From Alteromonadaceae bacterium XY-R5 (lineage in GTDB: Bacteria > Pseudomonadota > Gammaproteobacteria > Enterobacterales > Alteromonadaceae), in assembly GCA_001660395.1 (NCBI GenBank), contig LXWE01000004.1, forward strand, positions 186,001 to 250,000: a stretch of DNA of 64,000 nucleotides. Reading direction: 5' to 3'. Shown here one piece after another: positions 1 through 9,463 of this stretch (position 1 is its first letter; each line of letters starts with the position of its first letter). The notes beneath the pieces were generated by a model. It worked only from the letters and a program-made list of their open reading frames with translations. It ran no database searches and was not told where the DNA came from. Made by a program: the position numbers and the translations under genes.

Positions 1-162
1 ATCAACTATCACCAGTCCGCTTTCACTCGGATCACCAGCCAAGGGTTTTGGACCACCGCTAAGTAAATCCCCTATCGTTGCGCCGTCAGAGGCGCAGGCA
101 TTGATAAACAAACATGCCGCAGGGGCGATAATCCATCGCAAGTAATAGCTAAAGACAGCCAT
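1..162 (-). CDS. Partial lipoprotein of unknown function (5' part only)
   Basis: The first 54 codons read from an ATG at 162 and run off the left edge. A Shine-Dalgarno-like AGAGGGAT lies just upstream. The N-terminus has a short hydrophobic stretch ending in a lipobox-like LFINAC, then a Ser/Gly/Asp-rich segment, so the product is probably an outer-membrane-anchored lipoprotein exported by Sec. Too little is present to assign a family. It is transcribed leftward, away from the solute-binding protein gene. Confidence 0.6.
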   Translation of the reverse strand, partial: MAVFSYYLRWIIAPAACLFINACASDGATIGDLLSGGPKPLAGDPSESGLVIVD

Positions 163-333
163 GTCATCCCTCTTTATATCGCGTATTAGTGCTGAAAAGC
201 AGCTGGTAGAGTAGGTTCAGTATGAGTTTTGTATTTGCATGAAGAGCAACCCTTTGCTGCACATTAGCACAGTAAATAAGGTGTGGTCAGGTGGTTTTTT
301 GTACGGGTTTCGACAGTAAACCCGACCGAGTTA

Positions 334-1092
334 TCAGTCGATAAAGGCGTTCACTATCTGCTGGTAACTTTGTCTGTTCTGATCAGCCGCCAGTTTGTCA
401 TTTAACCACTGGCGCCACAGCTTTCCCTTTTCGCTCGGATAAAAGCCGGTGAAATACGGGAGTGTTTGCATACAGCCTGCGTTTCGAAGAGCTGGAATAG
501 AGCCTTGCTTTTCAAAATATCGGGTAACGAAATGATCTTCCGGAAAAGCCTCAATACGTTTCTTTTTAAGCAAACCGACCATGGTTGGCATCACGTTGGT
601 GTGGTTGATAAACAAAATAGGCGTGATGAAAGGTCGCTTTTCTACAATATCATCTAAAGGTGGGCCATAGGCGTAGTTTTCTACCATGCCTAAGGTCACG
701 TGTTTAAGGCTGTCGGCATTACGATAAACAAAGGAACTGTCTTGTAGAGTGAAAAAACAGGCCTGATAAAATCCTGTCGGGTGTTCCGCAAAAAGAAGAT
801 TCGGTGATTCGGTCGGTCCTGTAGTTAGCAGGCCATCAACTTCACCATCGTGAGCTAACTGCAGCGCCCTGTTCCATGGCAATAAGGTAAGCTTCACCTC
901 GACATTTTCTGGAGCGAGAAGTTCGCGAATGTAGCGGATTGCGATACCGTCTGTTGTGCCCGTCTCGGTAGTGCACACGTATGGACACCAACTGGCATTT
1001 ACCAGCGTCAGCTGGTGAGCGGGTGGCCCTTCACTGCCTTGCGCGCAGAAGATCCCGCCCAGAAAAATCAGCCAATAAAAGCCATGTCGCAT
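334..1092 (-). CDS. Periplasmic solute-binding protein, family 3-like
   Basis: The 252-residue product looks like the extracellular solute-binding domain of polar amino-acid ABC transporters, a fold also used by single-gene periplasmic proteins in Alteromonadales. The chosen ATG gives a normal signal peptide (MRHGFYWLIFLGGIFC), and the frame stays open upstream to a TTG at 1140 that would bury it. The core shows the family pattern of an N-terminal beta strand (LTLVNASWCPY), a GIAIRYIRELL helix and the LLPWNRALQLAHDGEVDG segment. No permease or ATPase gene adjoins it, so it may be an orphan binding protein or act with a transporter elsewhere. The ligand cannot be told from the sequence. Confidence 0.7.
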   Translation of the reverse strand: MRHGFYWLIFLGGIFCAQGSEGPPAHQLTLVNASWCPYVCTTETGTTDGIAIRYIRELLAPENVEVKLTLLPWNRALQLAHDGEVDGLLTTGPTESPNLLFAEHPTGFYQACFFTLQDSSFVYRNADSLKHVTLGMVENYAYGPPLDDIVEKRPFITPILFINHTNVMPTMVGLLKKKRIEAFPEDHFVTRYFEKQGSIPALRNAGCMQTLPYFTGFYPSEKGKLWRQWLNDKLAADQNRQSYQQIVNAFID

Positions 1093-1245
1093 AGCGCTAC
1101 CCAGTCGATAAGGTTGTACGTCCTTGAGTTTTAAGGCCAATGATATAAGAGGTGCGATAAAACATCCTTTGTCTAAAAGTCTAATTTACGCTGGGGAAAT
1201 ATGCGGTCTGGTTGAAAAGCTCGGTAAATTGGAATGTCAGGAATG

Positions 1246-1266
1246 AAAAAGGCACCCTGGGGTGCC
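1246..1266 (-). terminator. Rho-independent terminator of the S10 peptidase gene
   Basis: The stem GGCACC/GGTGCC with a 4-nt loop is followed on the minus strand by a run of five T. It sits about 25 nt beyond the peptidase stop codon. Confidence 0.8.
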
Positions 1267-1290
1267 TTATATATCTGAATAGTCAGCGAA

Positions 1291-2859
1291 TTACTTTGCA
1301 GATAAGGTTTTGTGATAGAAGGCTTCAAGATCCTTGTGCAAAGGTGCCAGAGCTTCTGGATTCAGGTAAATCATGTGGCCGGATGGGTAATAACCCATTT
1401 CCAGGTTTTGCTGACGATCTTTGGGTAGTTGCATATGCGCCAGATCGTATTCGGTGGCATGAAATGGCGTGGCCAAATCGTAATAGCCGTTGGCGGAGAA
1501 GACTTGCAGATAAGGGTTAGTGCGCATGGCATTGCCCAGATCGTCGACCACAAACGGAGAGCGTGATTTCCAGCCGTGGGGTACCTTGTGTGACCAATCC
1601 CAGTTCTGGAAGGCATCTAAACTAAACACGCGGTAAGGTTCATCGGCCTGATAGTTAAGGTCTGTGGTCAGGTAATCATTGAAGCTGGCGACAAACGCCG
1701 GTGATGGCGCGGTATCTGAGGCATCGGTATCCGGGGTTTCACCAATAGCATCTTTGTCGATACTGGTGAAACGGCCATCGTAACGGCCCAGTGTATTTTC
1801 TTCCTCACGCAGTAACTCTTTGCGGAACTGGCCTTGACCCACGCGCAGATTTGCGTGTTTTAGGTACTCAACGCTTAATCCCGTGAACTGATGCAGTTTT
1901 TCTGCAATCGCATTTTCATCAGCTTCAGACAGGGTTTGGGCTTTGGCAAGAGCCTGAGCATATTCCCCTTCTGCAAACTGGCGTACGTCGGTTAGGAATG
2001 GTTCCAATTGAGTGGGTTTATTCGGTAATTTGTTGTGGTAAAACGCCACTGCGGCAAAGGTCGGCAATAAGCCAACAAACTCACGATCCAGTCCAGGTGC
2101 GCGTGAGCCATAGTTCAAAATGCTCGACACCAAAATCACGCCGTTAAAAGCCATGCCTTCGTCTTGTAATTTATTCGCCAGAATAGGCGCGCGAACTGTG
2201 CCGTAAGATTCACCCATAAGGAATTTAGGCGAGTTCCAGCGTTTGTTTACTGTGACATAGCGGGTGATAAAACGGGCGAAGCCATCGGCATCCTGATCGA
2301 CACCAAAGAACTTCTTCGCTGGGTTCTCTTTTTCATCGGCCTTTTTCCCTTCTTGTTTGGGAGCTGCAATGCCGCGGGTGAGGCCCGCATCAAAAGCGTC
2401 GACAAATACCAGGTCGGTGGTGTCCAGCAAGGTGTACTGGTTATCCAACAAAGTATAAGGCGCGGTAGGCGTCGGTGCTGCATTAGTGGTTTGAATGCGC
2501 TTAGGCCCGAAAGAACCCATATGTAACCAAAGTGAAGAAGAGCCTGGGCCGCCGTTAAAAATAAAGGTGACAGGACGCTGTTGACCGTCTTTGGCTTCTT
2601 TAGTGTACGCCACATAAAACACGCTGGCAGATGGATGGTTTTTATCATCGTTAATCAGCATGTTTCCGGCTGTGGCTGAGTACTTAATCGTATCGCCATT
2701 TACTTTAATGCGGTGCTGAGTGGTGACGGCTTTATCCGCATATTGCACGGTATTCTGTTGTTGGTTTGATCCATCTGCAGCTAAAGCATGGCTGGATACA
2801 AAAGGGGAAAGCGAGACAAAACTGGTACACACCAGCGCAGCGAGGGTACTTCTTCGCAT
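1291..2859 (-). CDS. Secreted serine carboxypeptidase, peptidase family S10
   Basis: This 522-residue exported alpha/beta-hydrolase peptidase should remove C-terminal amino acids from peptides in the periplasm or outside the cell. A signal peptide covers residues 1-28 (ending HALA). The S10 oxyanion-hole motif NGGPGSSS is at about 102-109 and the nucleophile motif GESYG at 216-220 (Ser218). The C-terminal part holds the expected Asp (NGYYDLATP) and the His in GHMIY, so the triad looks complete. Length fits bacterial S10 members. It is monocistronic, with its own terminator, and lies next to another peptidase gene (prlC). Confidence 0.9.
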   Translation of the reverse strand: MRRSTLAALVCTSFVSLSPFVSSHALAADGSNQQQNTVQYADKAVTTQHRIKVNGDTIKYSATAGNMLINDDKNHPSASVFYVAYTKEAKDGQQRPVTFIFNGGPGSSSLWLHMGSFGPKRIQTTNAAPTPTAPYTLLDNQYTLLDTTDLVFVDAFDAGLTRGIAAPKQEGKKADEKENPAKKFFGVDQDADGFARFITRYVTVNKRWNSPKFLMGESYGTVRAPILANKLQDEGMAFNGVILVSSILNYGSRAPGLDREFVGLLPTFAAVAFYHNKLPNKPTQLEPFLTDVRQFAEGEYAQALAKAQTLSEADENAIAEKLHQFTGLSVEYLKHANLRVGQGQFRKELLREEENTLGRYDGRFTSIDKDAIGETPDTDASDTAPSPAFVASFNDYLTTDLNYQADEPYRVFSLDAFQNWDWSHKVPHGWKSRSPFVVDDLGNAMRTNPYLQVFSANGYYDLATPFHATEYDLAHMQLPKDRQQNLEMGYYPSGHMIYLNPEALAPLHKDLEAFYHKTLSAK

Positions 2860-3013
2860 ACAAAACTCCGATTATGAAATTGAAAATAGCAGGCAGGAAA
2901 AATTCGGTGTTACATTATCACAATTGCTTATTTTTCAAGGGAAATCAGATAGGCATACATCGCAGTAAGAAGGGTGTTTAACTCAAACAGAAACCTTTGC
3001 TTAGCAACTGAAA

Positions 3014-3040
3014 CAAAAAACGGCACCCGTAGGCGCCGTT
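3014..3040 (-). terminator. Rho-independent terminator of prlC
   Basis: The arms AACGGCGCC and GGTGCCGTT form a near-perfect stem with a TACG loop, followed on the minus strand by six T. It lies 22-48 nt past the prlC stop. Confidence 0.85.
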
Positions 3041-3062
3041 TCAATGTGAGATGAGTCGAGGC

Positions 3063-5099
3063 TTAGCCTTGAATACCGCTGTGGCGCAGCAGGGCATCCA
3101 CCTGAGGTTCGCGACCACGGAAGGCCACGAATAACTCCATTGGCTCTTTACTGCCACCCATTTCCAGAATGTTAGTCAGGAAAGCACGGCCCGTATCCGG
3201 GTTGAAGATGCCTTCTTCTTCGAAGCGATCAAAGGCGTCAGACGACAGCACTTCCGCCCATTTGTAGCTGTAGTAACCCGCTGCATAACCACCAGCGAAG
3301 ATATGACCGAAGCTGTTTTGGAAGCGGTTAAAGGCTGGCGGAATGACCACGGCCACGTCTTTGCGCACTTCGTCGAGCAAGCTTTGCACGCTCAACCCTG
3401 GTTTGTATTCTTCATGCAAACGGAAGTCGAACAGGCTGAATTCCAGTTGACGCACCATTTGCATGGCCGACTGGAAGTTACGCGCTGCCAGCAATTTATC
3501 CAGCATATCCTGTGGCAGTGGTTCGCCGGTTTCGTAATGACCAGAGATAAAAGCCAGGGCTTCTGGCTGCCAGCACCAGTTTTCTAAAAACTGGCTCGGC
3601 AGCTCGACAGCATCCCATGCTACGCCGTTGATACCAGACACGCCGCCCACGTTAATCTGGGTCAGCATATGGTGCAGGCCGTGGCCAAATTCATGGAACA
3701 GGGTCAGCACTTCGTCATGGGTAAACAGCGCAGGTTTGCCGCCCACCGGACCATTGAAGTTACAGGTTAAGTAGGCAATCGGCAGCTGTTGCTCGCCATG
3801 CAGGGTGTGACGGCGCACCTGGCATTCGTCCATCCAGGCACCGCCGCGTTTTTTGGCGCGGGCGTATAAATCTAAATAGAAACCACCACGGTGTATGTCG
3901 TCCTGATCGAAAATATCGAAGTAGCGCACGTCTTTGTGCCAGGTATCTACATCGTTGCGCTCTTGAATGCGAATGGAATACAGGCGGCTAACCACCTCAA
4001 ACAGGCCGCTGACGGCTTTGTTTTCGGGGAAGTAAGGGCGCAGTTCTTCATCGGAAATAGCATAGGTTTGCTGTTTCAGCTTTTCGCTGTAATAGGCAAC
4101 ATCCCAGGCTTGTAGCTCGTCCATATCGTGATGCTCAGCGGCGTAAGCGCGCAGGGCGTCTACGTCTGCTTGCGCTTGTGGGCGTGAGCGTTTGGCCAAA
4201 TCCTGTAAGAAGCCTTTTACCTGCTCTGCTGAATCGGCCATTTTGGTGGCTAAAGAGCGCTCGGCATAGTTACTGAAGCCTAACAGCGCAGAGATTTCCT
4301 GCTTTAAGGTCAGGGTTTCTTCAATGATCGGGCCATTGTCCCATTCACCGGCGTTAGGGCCGGCTTCTGATGCGCGCGTGCTGTAAGCTCGGTACATTTC
4401 TTCACGCAGGGCGCGGTTATCGGCGTACATCATTACCGGCAGGTAACTCGGGATGTCTAACGTAAACAACCAGCCTTGCAGATCCTTTTCTGCCGCCGCT
4501 TGTTTGGCGGCATCTTTGGCAGACTCTGGCATACCGGCTAAATCCGCTTCATCGCTAACGTGCTTACTCCAGCCTAAAGTCGCATCCATCACATTATTGC
4601 TGAACTGAGAGGATAAATCTGACAAACGGCTGCTGATTTCGGCATAACGCTTTTTCTTGTCTTCATCTAAGGCCACGCCTGAGAGTTCGAAGTCGCGAAT
4701 GGCGTTAGTGATTACCTTTTGCTGGGCTTGGGTTAAGTCGACAAAATCGCTGCTGTCTTTGATCTGGCAGTAGGCATCGTAAAGGCCTTTATGCTGACCT
4801 ACCCAAGTGCCGTAGTCCGACAGCATAGGTAAGCAGGCATCGTGTGCAGCGCGCAGTTCATCGCTACTGACCACAGAATTCATATGGGAAACCGGCGACC
4901 AGATTCGGCTTAATTTGTCATCCTGCTCATCAATGGGGGCAATCAGGTTGTCCCAGCTGTAGCTATCCTGTTGCAGTAACGATTCAATGGTTTGCTTACA
5001 GGTGTCGATGGCATTTTTAACCGCCGGCTCAATTTGCTCCGGGGTGATGGCTGAAAAGCGCGGCAGACCGCTCAAATCTTCAATGGGTGACACGGGCAT
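3063..5099 (-). CDS. prlC: Oligopeptidase A, M3 metallopeptidase
   Basis: This 678-residue cytoplasmic zinc oligopeptidase cleaves short peptides, including signal peptides already released from the membrane. The thimet-oligopeptidase zinc motif HEFGHGLHH is at about residue 465-475, and the downstream VELPSQFLENW segment supplies the conserved third-ligand region. The C-terminal segment FAGGYAAGYYSYKWAEVL is typical of the family. Length matches E. coli PrlC (about 680). The ATG at 5099 has GGCGAGGAT immediately upstream. It is transcribed divergently from gor, a pairing common in Alteromonadales. Confidence 0.95.
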   Translation of the reverse strand: MPVSPIEDLSGLPRFSAITPEQIEPAVKNAIDTCKQTIESLLQQDSYSWDNLIAPIDEQDDKLSRIWSPVSHMNSVVSSDELRAAHDACLPMLSDYGTWVGQHKGLYDAYCQIKDSSDFVDLTQAQQKVITNAIRDFELSGVALDEDKKKRYAEISSRLSDLSSQFSNNVMDATLGWSKHVSDEADLAGMPESAKDAAKQAAAEKDLQGWLFTLDIPSYLPVMMYADNRALREEMYRAYSTRASEAGPNAGEWDNGPIIEETLTLKQEISALLGFSNYAERSLATKMADSAEQVKGFLQDLAKRSRPQAQADVDALRAYAAEHHDMDELQAWDVAYYSEKLKQQTYAISDEELRPYFPENKAVSGLFEVVSRLYSIRIQERNDVDTWHKDVRYFDIFDQDDIHRGGFYLDLYARAKKRGGAWMDECQVRRHTLHGEQQLPIAYLTCNFNGPVGGKPALFTHDEVLTLFHEFGHGLHHMLTQINVGGVSGINGVAWDAVELPSQFLENWCWQPEALAFISGHYETGEPLPQDMLDKLLAARNFQSAMQMVRQLEFSLFDFRLHEEYKPGLSVQSLLDEVRKDVAVVIPPAFNRFQNSFGHIFAGGYAAGYYSYKWAEVLSSDAFDRFEEEGIFNPDTGRAFLTNILEMGGSKEPMELFVAFRGREPQVDALLRHSGIQG

Positions 5100-5302
5100 A
5101 GATCCTCGCCTCTTTATTGGTTTCGATACTGCTTAATGTGGGGGAATTTGTCAGAAAAGCAAGGCTATTAGCCAGTGTAATAATCGATTGTCTGGATTAA
5201 AAAACCAGGCTGTCGAGGTTGTTGGCATTGGGTTAGCGTTGCAATCTGTGTCCTTAGCCCCAATCATTGGTCTATTCAGCCAGCAAAACCAAAGGCAATA
5301 AG

Positions 5303-6652
5303 ATGGCAGATTTTGATTACATTTGTATCGGTGGTGGCAGCGGCGGTATCGCCTCGGCCAACCGCGCGGCCCGTTATGGCAAAAAGGTCGCAATCATTGA
5401 AGCGCAGCAGATCGGCGGCACCTGCGTTAACGTCGGCTGTGTACCGAAAAAGGCCATGTGGTTTGGCGCACAGGTAGCCGAAGCAATCCATAAATACGGC
5501 CCGGATTATGGCTTTGATGTCACGGTAAATAACTTCAACTGGCAAACCCTGGTGGATAGCCGCGAAGCTTATATTCAGCGTATTCATGGTTCTTACGATC
5601 GCGTCCTAGGCAACAACGGCGTTACTGTGATTAATGGTTTTGCCAGGTTTGTAAGTGCTAACGAAGTTGAAGTTGACGGCAAACGCTACAGTGCCGAACA
5701 CATTTTGATCGCCACCGGTGGTCGCCCGACTATTCCCGATATTCCCGGCGCGGAACTGGGTATCGATTCCAACGGCTTTTTTGCCTTAAGCGAACAGCCC
5801 AAACGCACTGTGGTGGTGGGTGCAGGTTATATTGCCGTTGAACTGGCGGGAGTGTTGCATTCACTGGGTACAGATACCAAGCTGGCAGTGCGTCAGCAAA
5901 AGCCGTTGCGTCATTTCGACCCTATGCTGGGTGATACGCTGGTGGAGATCATGGCTGCCGAAGGGCCAGAATTGCTTACCAACAGCACGCCGGAAAAATT
6001 GGAAAAGCAGGCCGATGGTAGCCTGACCCTGACCTTTACCAATGGCGAAAGCGTGAATGCCGACTGCGTGATCTGGGCCATTGGCCGTCATCCGGCTACC
6101 GACAACATAGGTTTGGATGCTATCGGCGTGGCGCTGGACGAACGCGGTTATATTAAGGTGGATGAATACCAGAACACCTCAGTACCAGGCGTGTATGCCG
6201 TCGGTGACAACATAGGTAAGCAAGAACTTACTCCGGTTGCAGTGAAGGCGGGGCGCTTACTTTCTGAGCGTTTGTTCAACAACAAACCGACCGCGAAGAT
6301 GGACTATGAGCTGGTGCCTACCGTGGTATTCAGTCATCCGGCCATTGGCACGATTGGCCTAACCGAGCCAGAAGCCATTGAACAGTTCGGGGCAGACAAG
6401 GTTAAAGTTTATAACTCTAGTTTTGGCGCCATGTATACCGCTGTTACCCGTCATCGTCAGCTGACCAAAATGAAGCTGGTGTGCGCGGGGCCAGAAGAAA
6501 AAGTGGTGGGATTACATGGCATTGGCTTAGGCATGGATGAAATTCTGCAAGGCTTTGCCGTGGCGATGAAAATGGGCGCAACTAAGGCCGACTTTGATGC
6601 CTGTGTGGCCATACACCCCACCAGTGCTGAAGAATACGTTACTATGACTTAA
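5303..6652 (+). CDS. gor: Glutathione-disulfide reductase
   Basis: This NADPH- and FAD-dependent enzyme reduces oxidised glutathione in the cytoplasm. The 449-residue product starts at an ATG with AAAGG upstream; the frame runs 12 codons further up but without a good ribosome site. The FAD dinucleotide fold GGGSGG is at 10-15, the redox-active pair is C41/C46 in [13 protein letters not shown], the NADPH-binding [14 protein letters not shown] lies near 165-180, and the dimer-interface catalytic motif HPTSAEE is near the C-terminus. Length is that of E. coli Gor (450). Confidence 0.95.
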   Translation: MADFDYICIGGGSGGIASANRAARYGKKVAIIEAQQIGGTCVNVGCVPKKAMWFGAQVAEAIHKYGPDYGFDVTVNNFNWQTLVDSREAYIQRIHGSYDRVLGNNGVTVINGFARFVSANEVEVDGKRYSAEHILIATGGRPTIPDIPGAELGIDSNGFFALSEQPKRTVVVGAGYIAVELAGVLHSLGTDTKLAVRQQKPLRHFDPMLGDTLVEIMAAEGPELLTNSTPEKLEKQADGSLTLTFTNGESVNADCVIWAIGRHPATDNIGLDAIGVALDERGYIKVDEYQNTSVPGVYAVGDNIGKQELTPVAVKAGRLLSERLFNNKPTAKMDYELVPTVVFSHPAIGTIGLTEPEAIEQFGADKVKVYNSSFGAMYTAVTRHRQLTKMKLVCAGPEEKVVGLHGIGLGMDEILQGFAVAMKMGATKADFDACVAIHPTSAEEYVTMT

Positions 6653-6740
6653 GAGAATGACCTAAGAGAATGGGTTAAACAAACTACTGCGCTCGAAATT
6701 CTTATGCTCGCGACGTTTGTGTACGCTTTAGTTTGAATAG

Positions 6741-6766
6741 AAAAGCAGGCCAAGGCCTGCTTTTTT
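6741..6766. terminator. Bidirectional terminator between gor and the ABC permease gene
   Basis: The perfect stem AAAAGCAGGCC/GGCCTGCTTTT has A-rich and T-rich flanks, so it can serve both gor (plus) and the convergent permease gene (minus). Confidence 0.85.
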
Positions 6767-6784
6767 AATGTCTTTACTGCTTTG

Positions 6785-8032
6785 CTAACGCGCGCTAAGT
6801 CTGGTGTGTAGTGCGTTTTGATAGGCCTCTATGGCAGGTAGCAAGGAGGTGACAAACGTCGCAATTAAAATAATCAGGTCGGCAAACCAGATAGTCGGCG
6901 TCAGCAAGTTAATGTCTAAAAACAAGCCGTAGCGTGCGGAAATCCAATGCTGAGATAAATACAGCACCAGGGTCACCAACGCAGTGGCGCTTAAGATGGC
7001 GAAAACGACCAATAGCATGGCTTCTAGTATTACCAGCGAGAATAACGTGCCTGGCCCAGCGCCTAATACGCGCAGTACGGCTATTTCATTTTTACGTTCA
7101 TTCATGCTCGAAAGTAACATGGTGGACAAACCAAACAGCGATGCCAGCAATACCAGTAAGCTAATGCCCCGGAGTAAGTTTTCGACAGATCCCATCAGTT
7201 GCCAAAGTTCGGTTAATGCGACGCCAGGCAGCACTGCCATTAAGCGGTCATCACGATAATCATTGATTTGACGTTGTAAGTTAAATAATGCGAATTTAGA
7301 GGTTAACCCCAATAAGATGGCGCTTAACTGACGCGGTTTAATCAGTGCTTTGGCTTCTGCAGAGTTTGGTGCGTTTAGCAAAATTTGTAATTGAGATGGC
7401 GGTAAGTGCATGGCTTCAATGCCTTCCAGACTTACATGTACGGACTTATCCACTGGCGTGCCGGTTGCTGCCAGGATGCCTGATATTTTGAATGGGGTTT
7501 TGTCATGTTTGGTAAAGCTGACATTGCCGATACCGTGAGCAATTACAATTTCATCGCCAATTTTATAGTTGAGCTTACGCGCCACATCACTACCAATGAC
7601 GACATCGAATGTATCTGCAAAAGCCTTACCCTGATCAAAGCTAAGGGGCTGTTTGTTGCCATACCGGTAGTGTTCAAAATAAGTCTGATTAGTGCCGACT
7701 ACACGAAAGCCTTTATGGGAGTCACCTAAAGCAATGGGGATGGCCCAGCTGACCTGATTACTTTGTTCCAGCATGCTGAAGCTGTTATAGCTTATCGCAT
7801 TGGTGGGACTACCCATGCGAAATACCGAATAAAGCAACAGGTTTAACTGTCCACTAGGTGCGCCAACGATGAGATCAACATCCGAAATGGTACGGTTGAA
7901 ACTTTCTTTTGCCTGGGTACGGATATGCTCCACGCTAAACAATACGCTAATACTGATCAGCAGGGATAGGAAGGTCAGTAAAACAGATTTGCGCCGGCTC
8001 TTGAGGCTGTTCCAGGCCAATGTCATAAGCAT
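6785..8032 (-). CDS. ABC transporter permease, FtsX/MacB type
   Basis: The 415-residue inner-membrane protein has one N-terminal transmembrane helix (about 15-35), a large periplasmic domain of MacB_PCD type (about 40-270), and an FtsX domain with three helices (about 280-405). This is the layout of LolC/E, MacB and related mechanotransmission permeases. Its start overlaps the end of the upstream ATPase gene by 10 nt, so the two form one transporter. The pair starts at a Zur-type palindrome, so it is likely part of a zinc-limitation response. In Vibrio cholerae a comparable ABC pair belongs to the zrg zinc locus (family knowledge). What it moves, or whether it extracts lipoproteins, is not shown. 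Confidence 0.85.
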   Translation of the reverse strand: MLMTLAWNSLKSRRKSVLLTFLSLLISISVLFSVEHIRTQAKESFNRTISDVDLIVGAPSGQLNLLLYSVFRMGSPTNAISYNSFSMLEQSNQVSWAIPIALGDSHKGFRVVGTNQTYFEHYRYGNKQPLSFDQGKAFADTFDVVIGSDVARKLNYKIGDEIVIAHGIGNVSFTKHDKTPFKISGILAATGTPVDKSVHVSLEGIEAMHLPPSQLQILLNAPNSAEAKALIKPRQLSAILLGLTSKFALFNLQRQINDYRDDRLMAVLPGVALTELWQLMGSVENLLRGISLLVLLASLFGLSTMLLSSMNERKNEIAVLRVLGAGPGTLFSLVILEAMLLVVFAILSATALVTLVLYLSQHWISARYGLFLDINLLTPTIWFADLIILIATFVTSLLPAIEAYQNALHTRLSAR

Positions 8033-8748
8033 GGCAAATTCTCCTGTGGATATGGCTGGCGTAAAGCTGACATCTGCATACTGTGGTCAAAGTAATGTTT
8101 TAAGGCCATATCATGGCTGACAAAAATCAATGTAGTTTGCATGGCGTCACAGGTTTCGATTAACAGCTGCATAAAGCTGTCACGGGCGTCGGCATCAAGG
8201 GCAGAGGTTGGTTCATCGACAAACAGTAATTCTGGCTGATTGATTAGCGCACGGGCGATAGCGACACGTTGTTGTTGGCCTACGCTCAGTTCTGCAGCCG
8301 GACGAGCAAGTACATCTGCTGTTAGCTGCAGGCTGGTGAGTAACTCCAAAGCGCGTCTTGCCACAGTATGCGGGGCGGTATTGGCAAAATGTGCCGCTAA
8401 TTGAATGTTCTGTAATACGCTCAGATAGGGAATCAGATTAAAGCGTTGGAAAACGACGCCTATATGTCTGGCGCGAAATTGGTCGCGCTTTCTGGCCGAT
8501 AGGTTTGAAAAGGGCTGACCTAATAACTCAACTAAACCACTATTGGGTGTCGCCACTCCCGTAAGTAAGTTAAGTAATGTGGTTTTCCCCGAGCCTGAAG
8601 CACCTTGCAAAAACAGGCGCTGACCCTTGGCTAACCTCCATTCTGGTATATACAGACCGAAGTCTGCCTGTTTAGTGGTATAGCGATACCATAAGGTTTT
8701 TACCCGAATCGCGTCGCTAGTCTCGAGAGGGGATAGTGGTGTTTGCAT
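8023..8748 (-). CDS. ABC transporter ATP-binding protein (zinc-regulated locus)
   Basis: This 241-residue ATPase of the LolD/MacB type powers the permease encoded just downstream. It has Walker A (GASGSGKTT), the Q-loop VFQRFNLIPYLSVLQN, the signature LSVGQQQR, Walker B LLFVDEPTSALD and the switch His in VSHD. The ATG at 8748 follows AGACAGGT and was preferred over in-frame codons further upstream, which would place the start inside the operator region. The Zur-type palindrome is 36 nt upstream. Confidence 0.9.
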   Translation of the reverse strand: MQTPLSPLETSDAIRVKTLWYRYTTKQADFGLYIPEWRLAKGQRLFLQGASGSGKTTLLNLLTGVATPNSGLVELLGQPFSNLSARKRDQFRARHIGVVFQRFNLIPYLSVLQNIQLAAHFANTAPHTVARRALELLTSLQLTADVLARPAAELSVGQQQRVAIARALINQPELLFVDEPTSALDADARDSFMQLLIETCDAMQTTLIFVSHDMALKHYFDHSMQMSALRQPYPQENLPCL

Positions 8749-8783
8749 CAATACCTGTCTTGATTCATTTCTTTTTATTTGAT

Positions 8784-8799
8784 TTATGTTATAACATAA
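8784..8799. promoter_or_regulatory. Predicted Zur operator between the ABC genes and the DUF3299 gene
   Basis: The 16-bp perfect palindrome TTATGTTATAACATAA shares its core ATGTTATAACAT with the site at 15918-15931. Gram-negative Zur operators are A/T-rich dyads built on TGTTAT/ATAACA. It lies between divergent genes, 36 nt from one start and 33 nt from the other, so it could repress both. Confidence 0.85.
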
Positions 8800-8831
8800 C
8801 ATTTATAGAAAAGAATACGGGATTTTTGTCT

Positions 8832-9422
8832 ATGAGATGGACGTATCTGAATGGGCGATGGATGGCGATGTTTTGCGCTTGGACGTTACTTATCAGTCAT
8901 TCGACACTGGCAGAAAAAGACAAACAATATCAGCAAATTGAATGGATAGCGCTCATGCCGGAGGACGATTTGCAGGCGTTGCTGGATCCGCCGGATTCGA
9001 TGTTCTCTATTCCAGAAGGATCGGCCCAAGATTCGTTCAATAGCTTTGATAGTGAGTCAGGCTCTGACCGTAAACAACAACGTTTTCAGGCGGCGTTGGA
9101 TTCCACCAGGGTGGTGGATGCATTTGCTGGTAAAGCGATTAAGATTCCTGGATATATCGTGCCCCTGGAGGCAAATGCTAACAAGGAAATCACCGCCTTT
9201 TTTATTGTACCTTACTTTGGGGCGTGTATTCATATGCCTCCACCGCCACCGAATCAGATGATTTATGCACAACTGAAAAAAGGTGTACAACTTGAAAATC
9301 TGTATGAAGCATTTTGGTTTGAAGGTACCCTGGAAATTGGCACCATGGATCATATGATGGGCAAATCTGCCTATCGTATCCAGTTAGATCATCTGGTTCG
9401 TTTTGATAGCGAAGAAGGCTGA
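8832..9422 (+). CDS. DUF3299 exported protein of the zinc locus
   Basis: The 196-residue product has a signal-like N-terminus (MRWTYLNGRWMAMFCAWTLLISHSTLA) and the DUF3299 core. That core includes IPGYIVPLEAN near 110-120 and the hallmark FGACIHMPPPPPNQ segment, in which the Cys and His could bind metal. The family is of unknown biochemical role but is repeatedly found with ABC pairs like the one next door. The start at 8832 is the first ATG after the palindrome; the open frame upstream crosses the operator. It ends 41 nt before the converging G3E GTPase gene. Confidence 0.85.
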   Translation: MRWTYLNGRWMAMFCAWTLLISHSTLAEKDKQYQQIEWIALMPEDDLQALLDPPDSMFSIPEGSAQDSFNSFDSESGSDRKQQRFQAALDSTRVVDAFAGKAIKIPGYIVPLEANANKEITAFFIVPYFGACIHMPPPPPNQMIYAQLKKGVQLENLYEAFWFEGTLEIGTMDHMMGKSAYRIQLDHLVRFDSEEG

Positions 9423-9463
9423 ATGAAGCCCGCGCCAGCTAACAGGCTGGCGCAGAAGAATAG

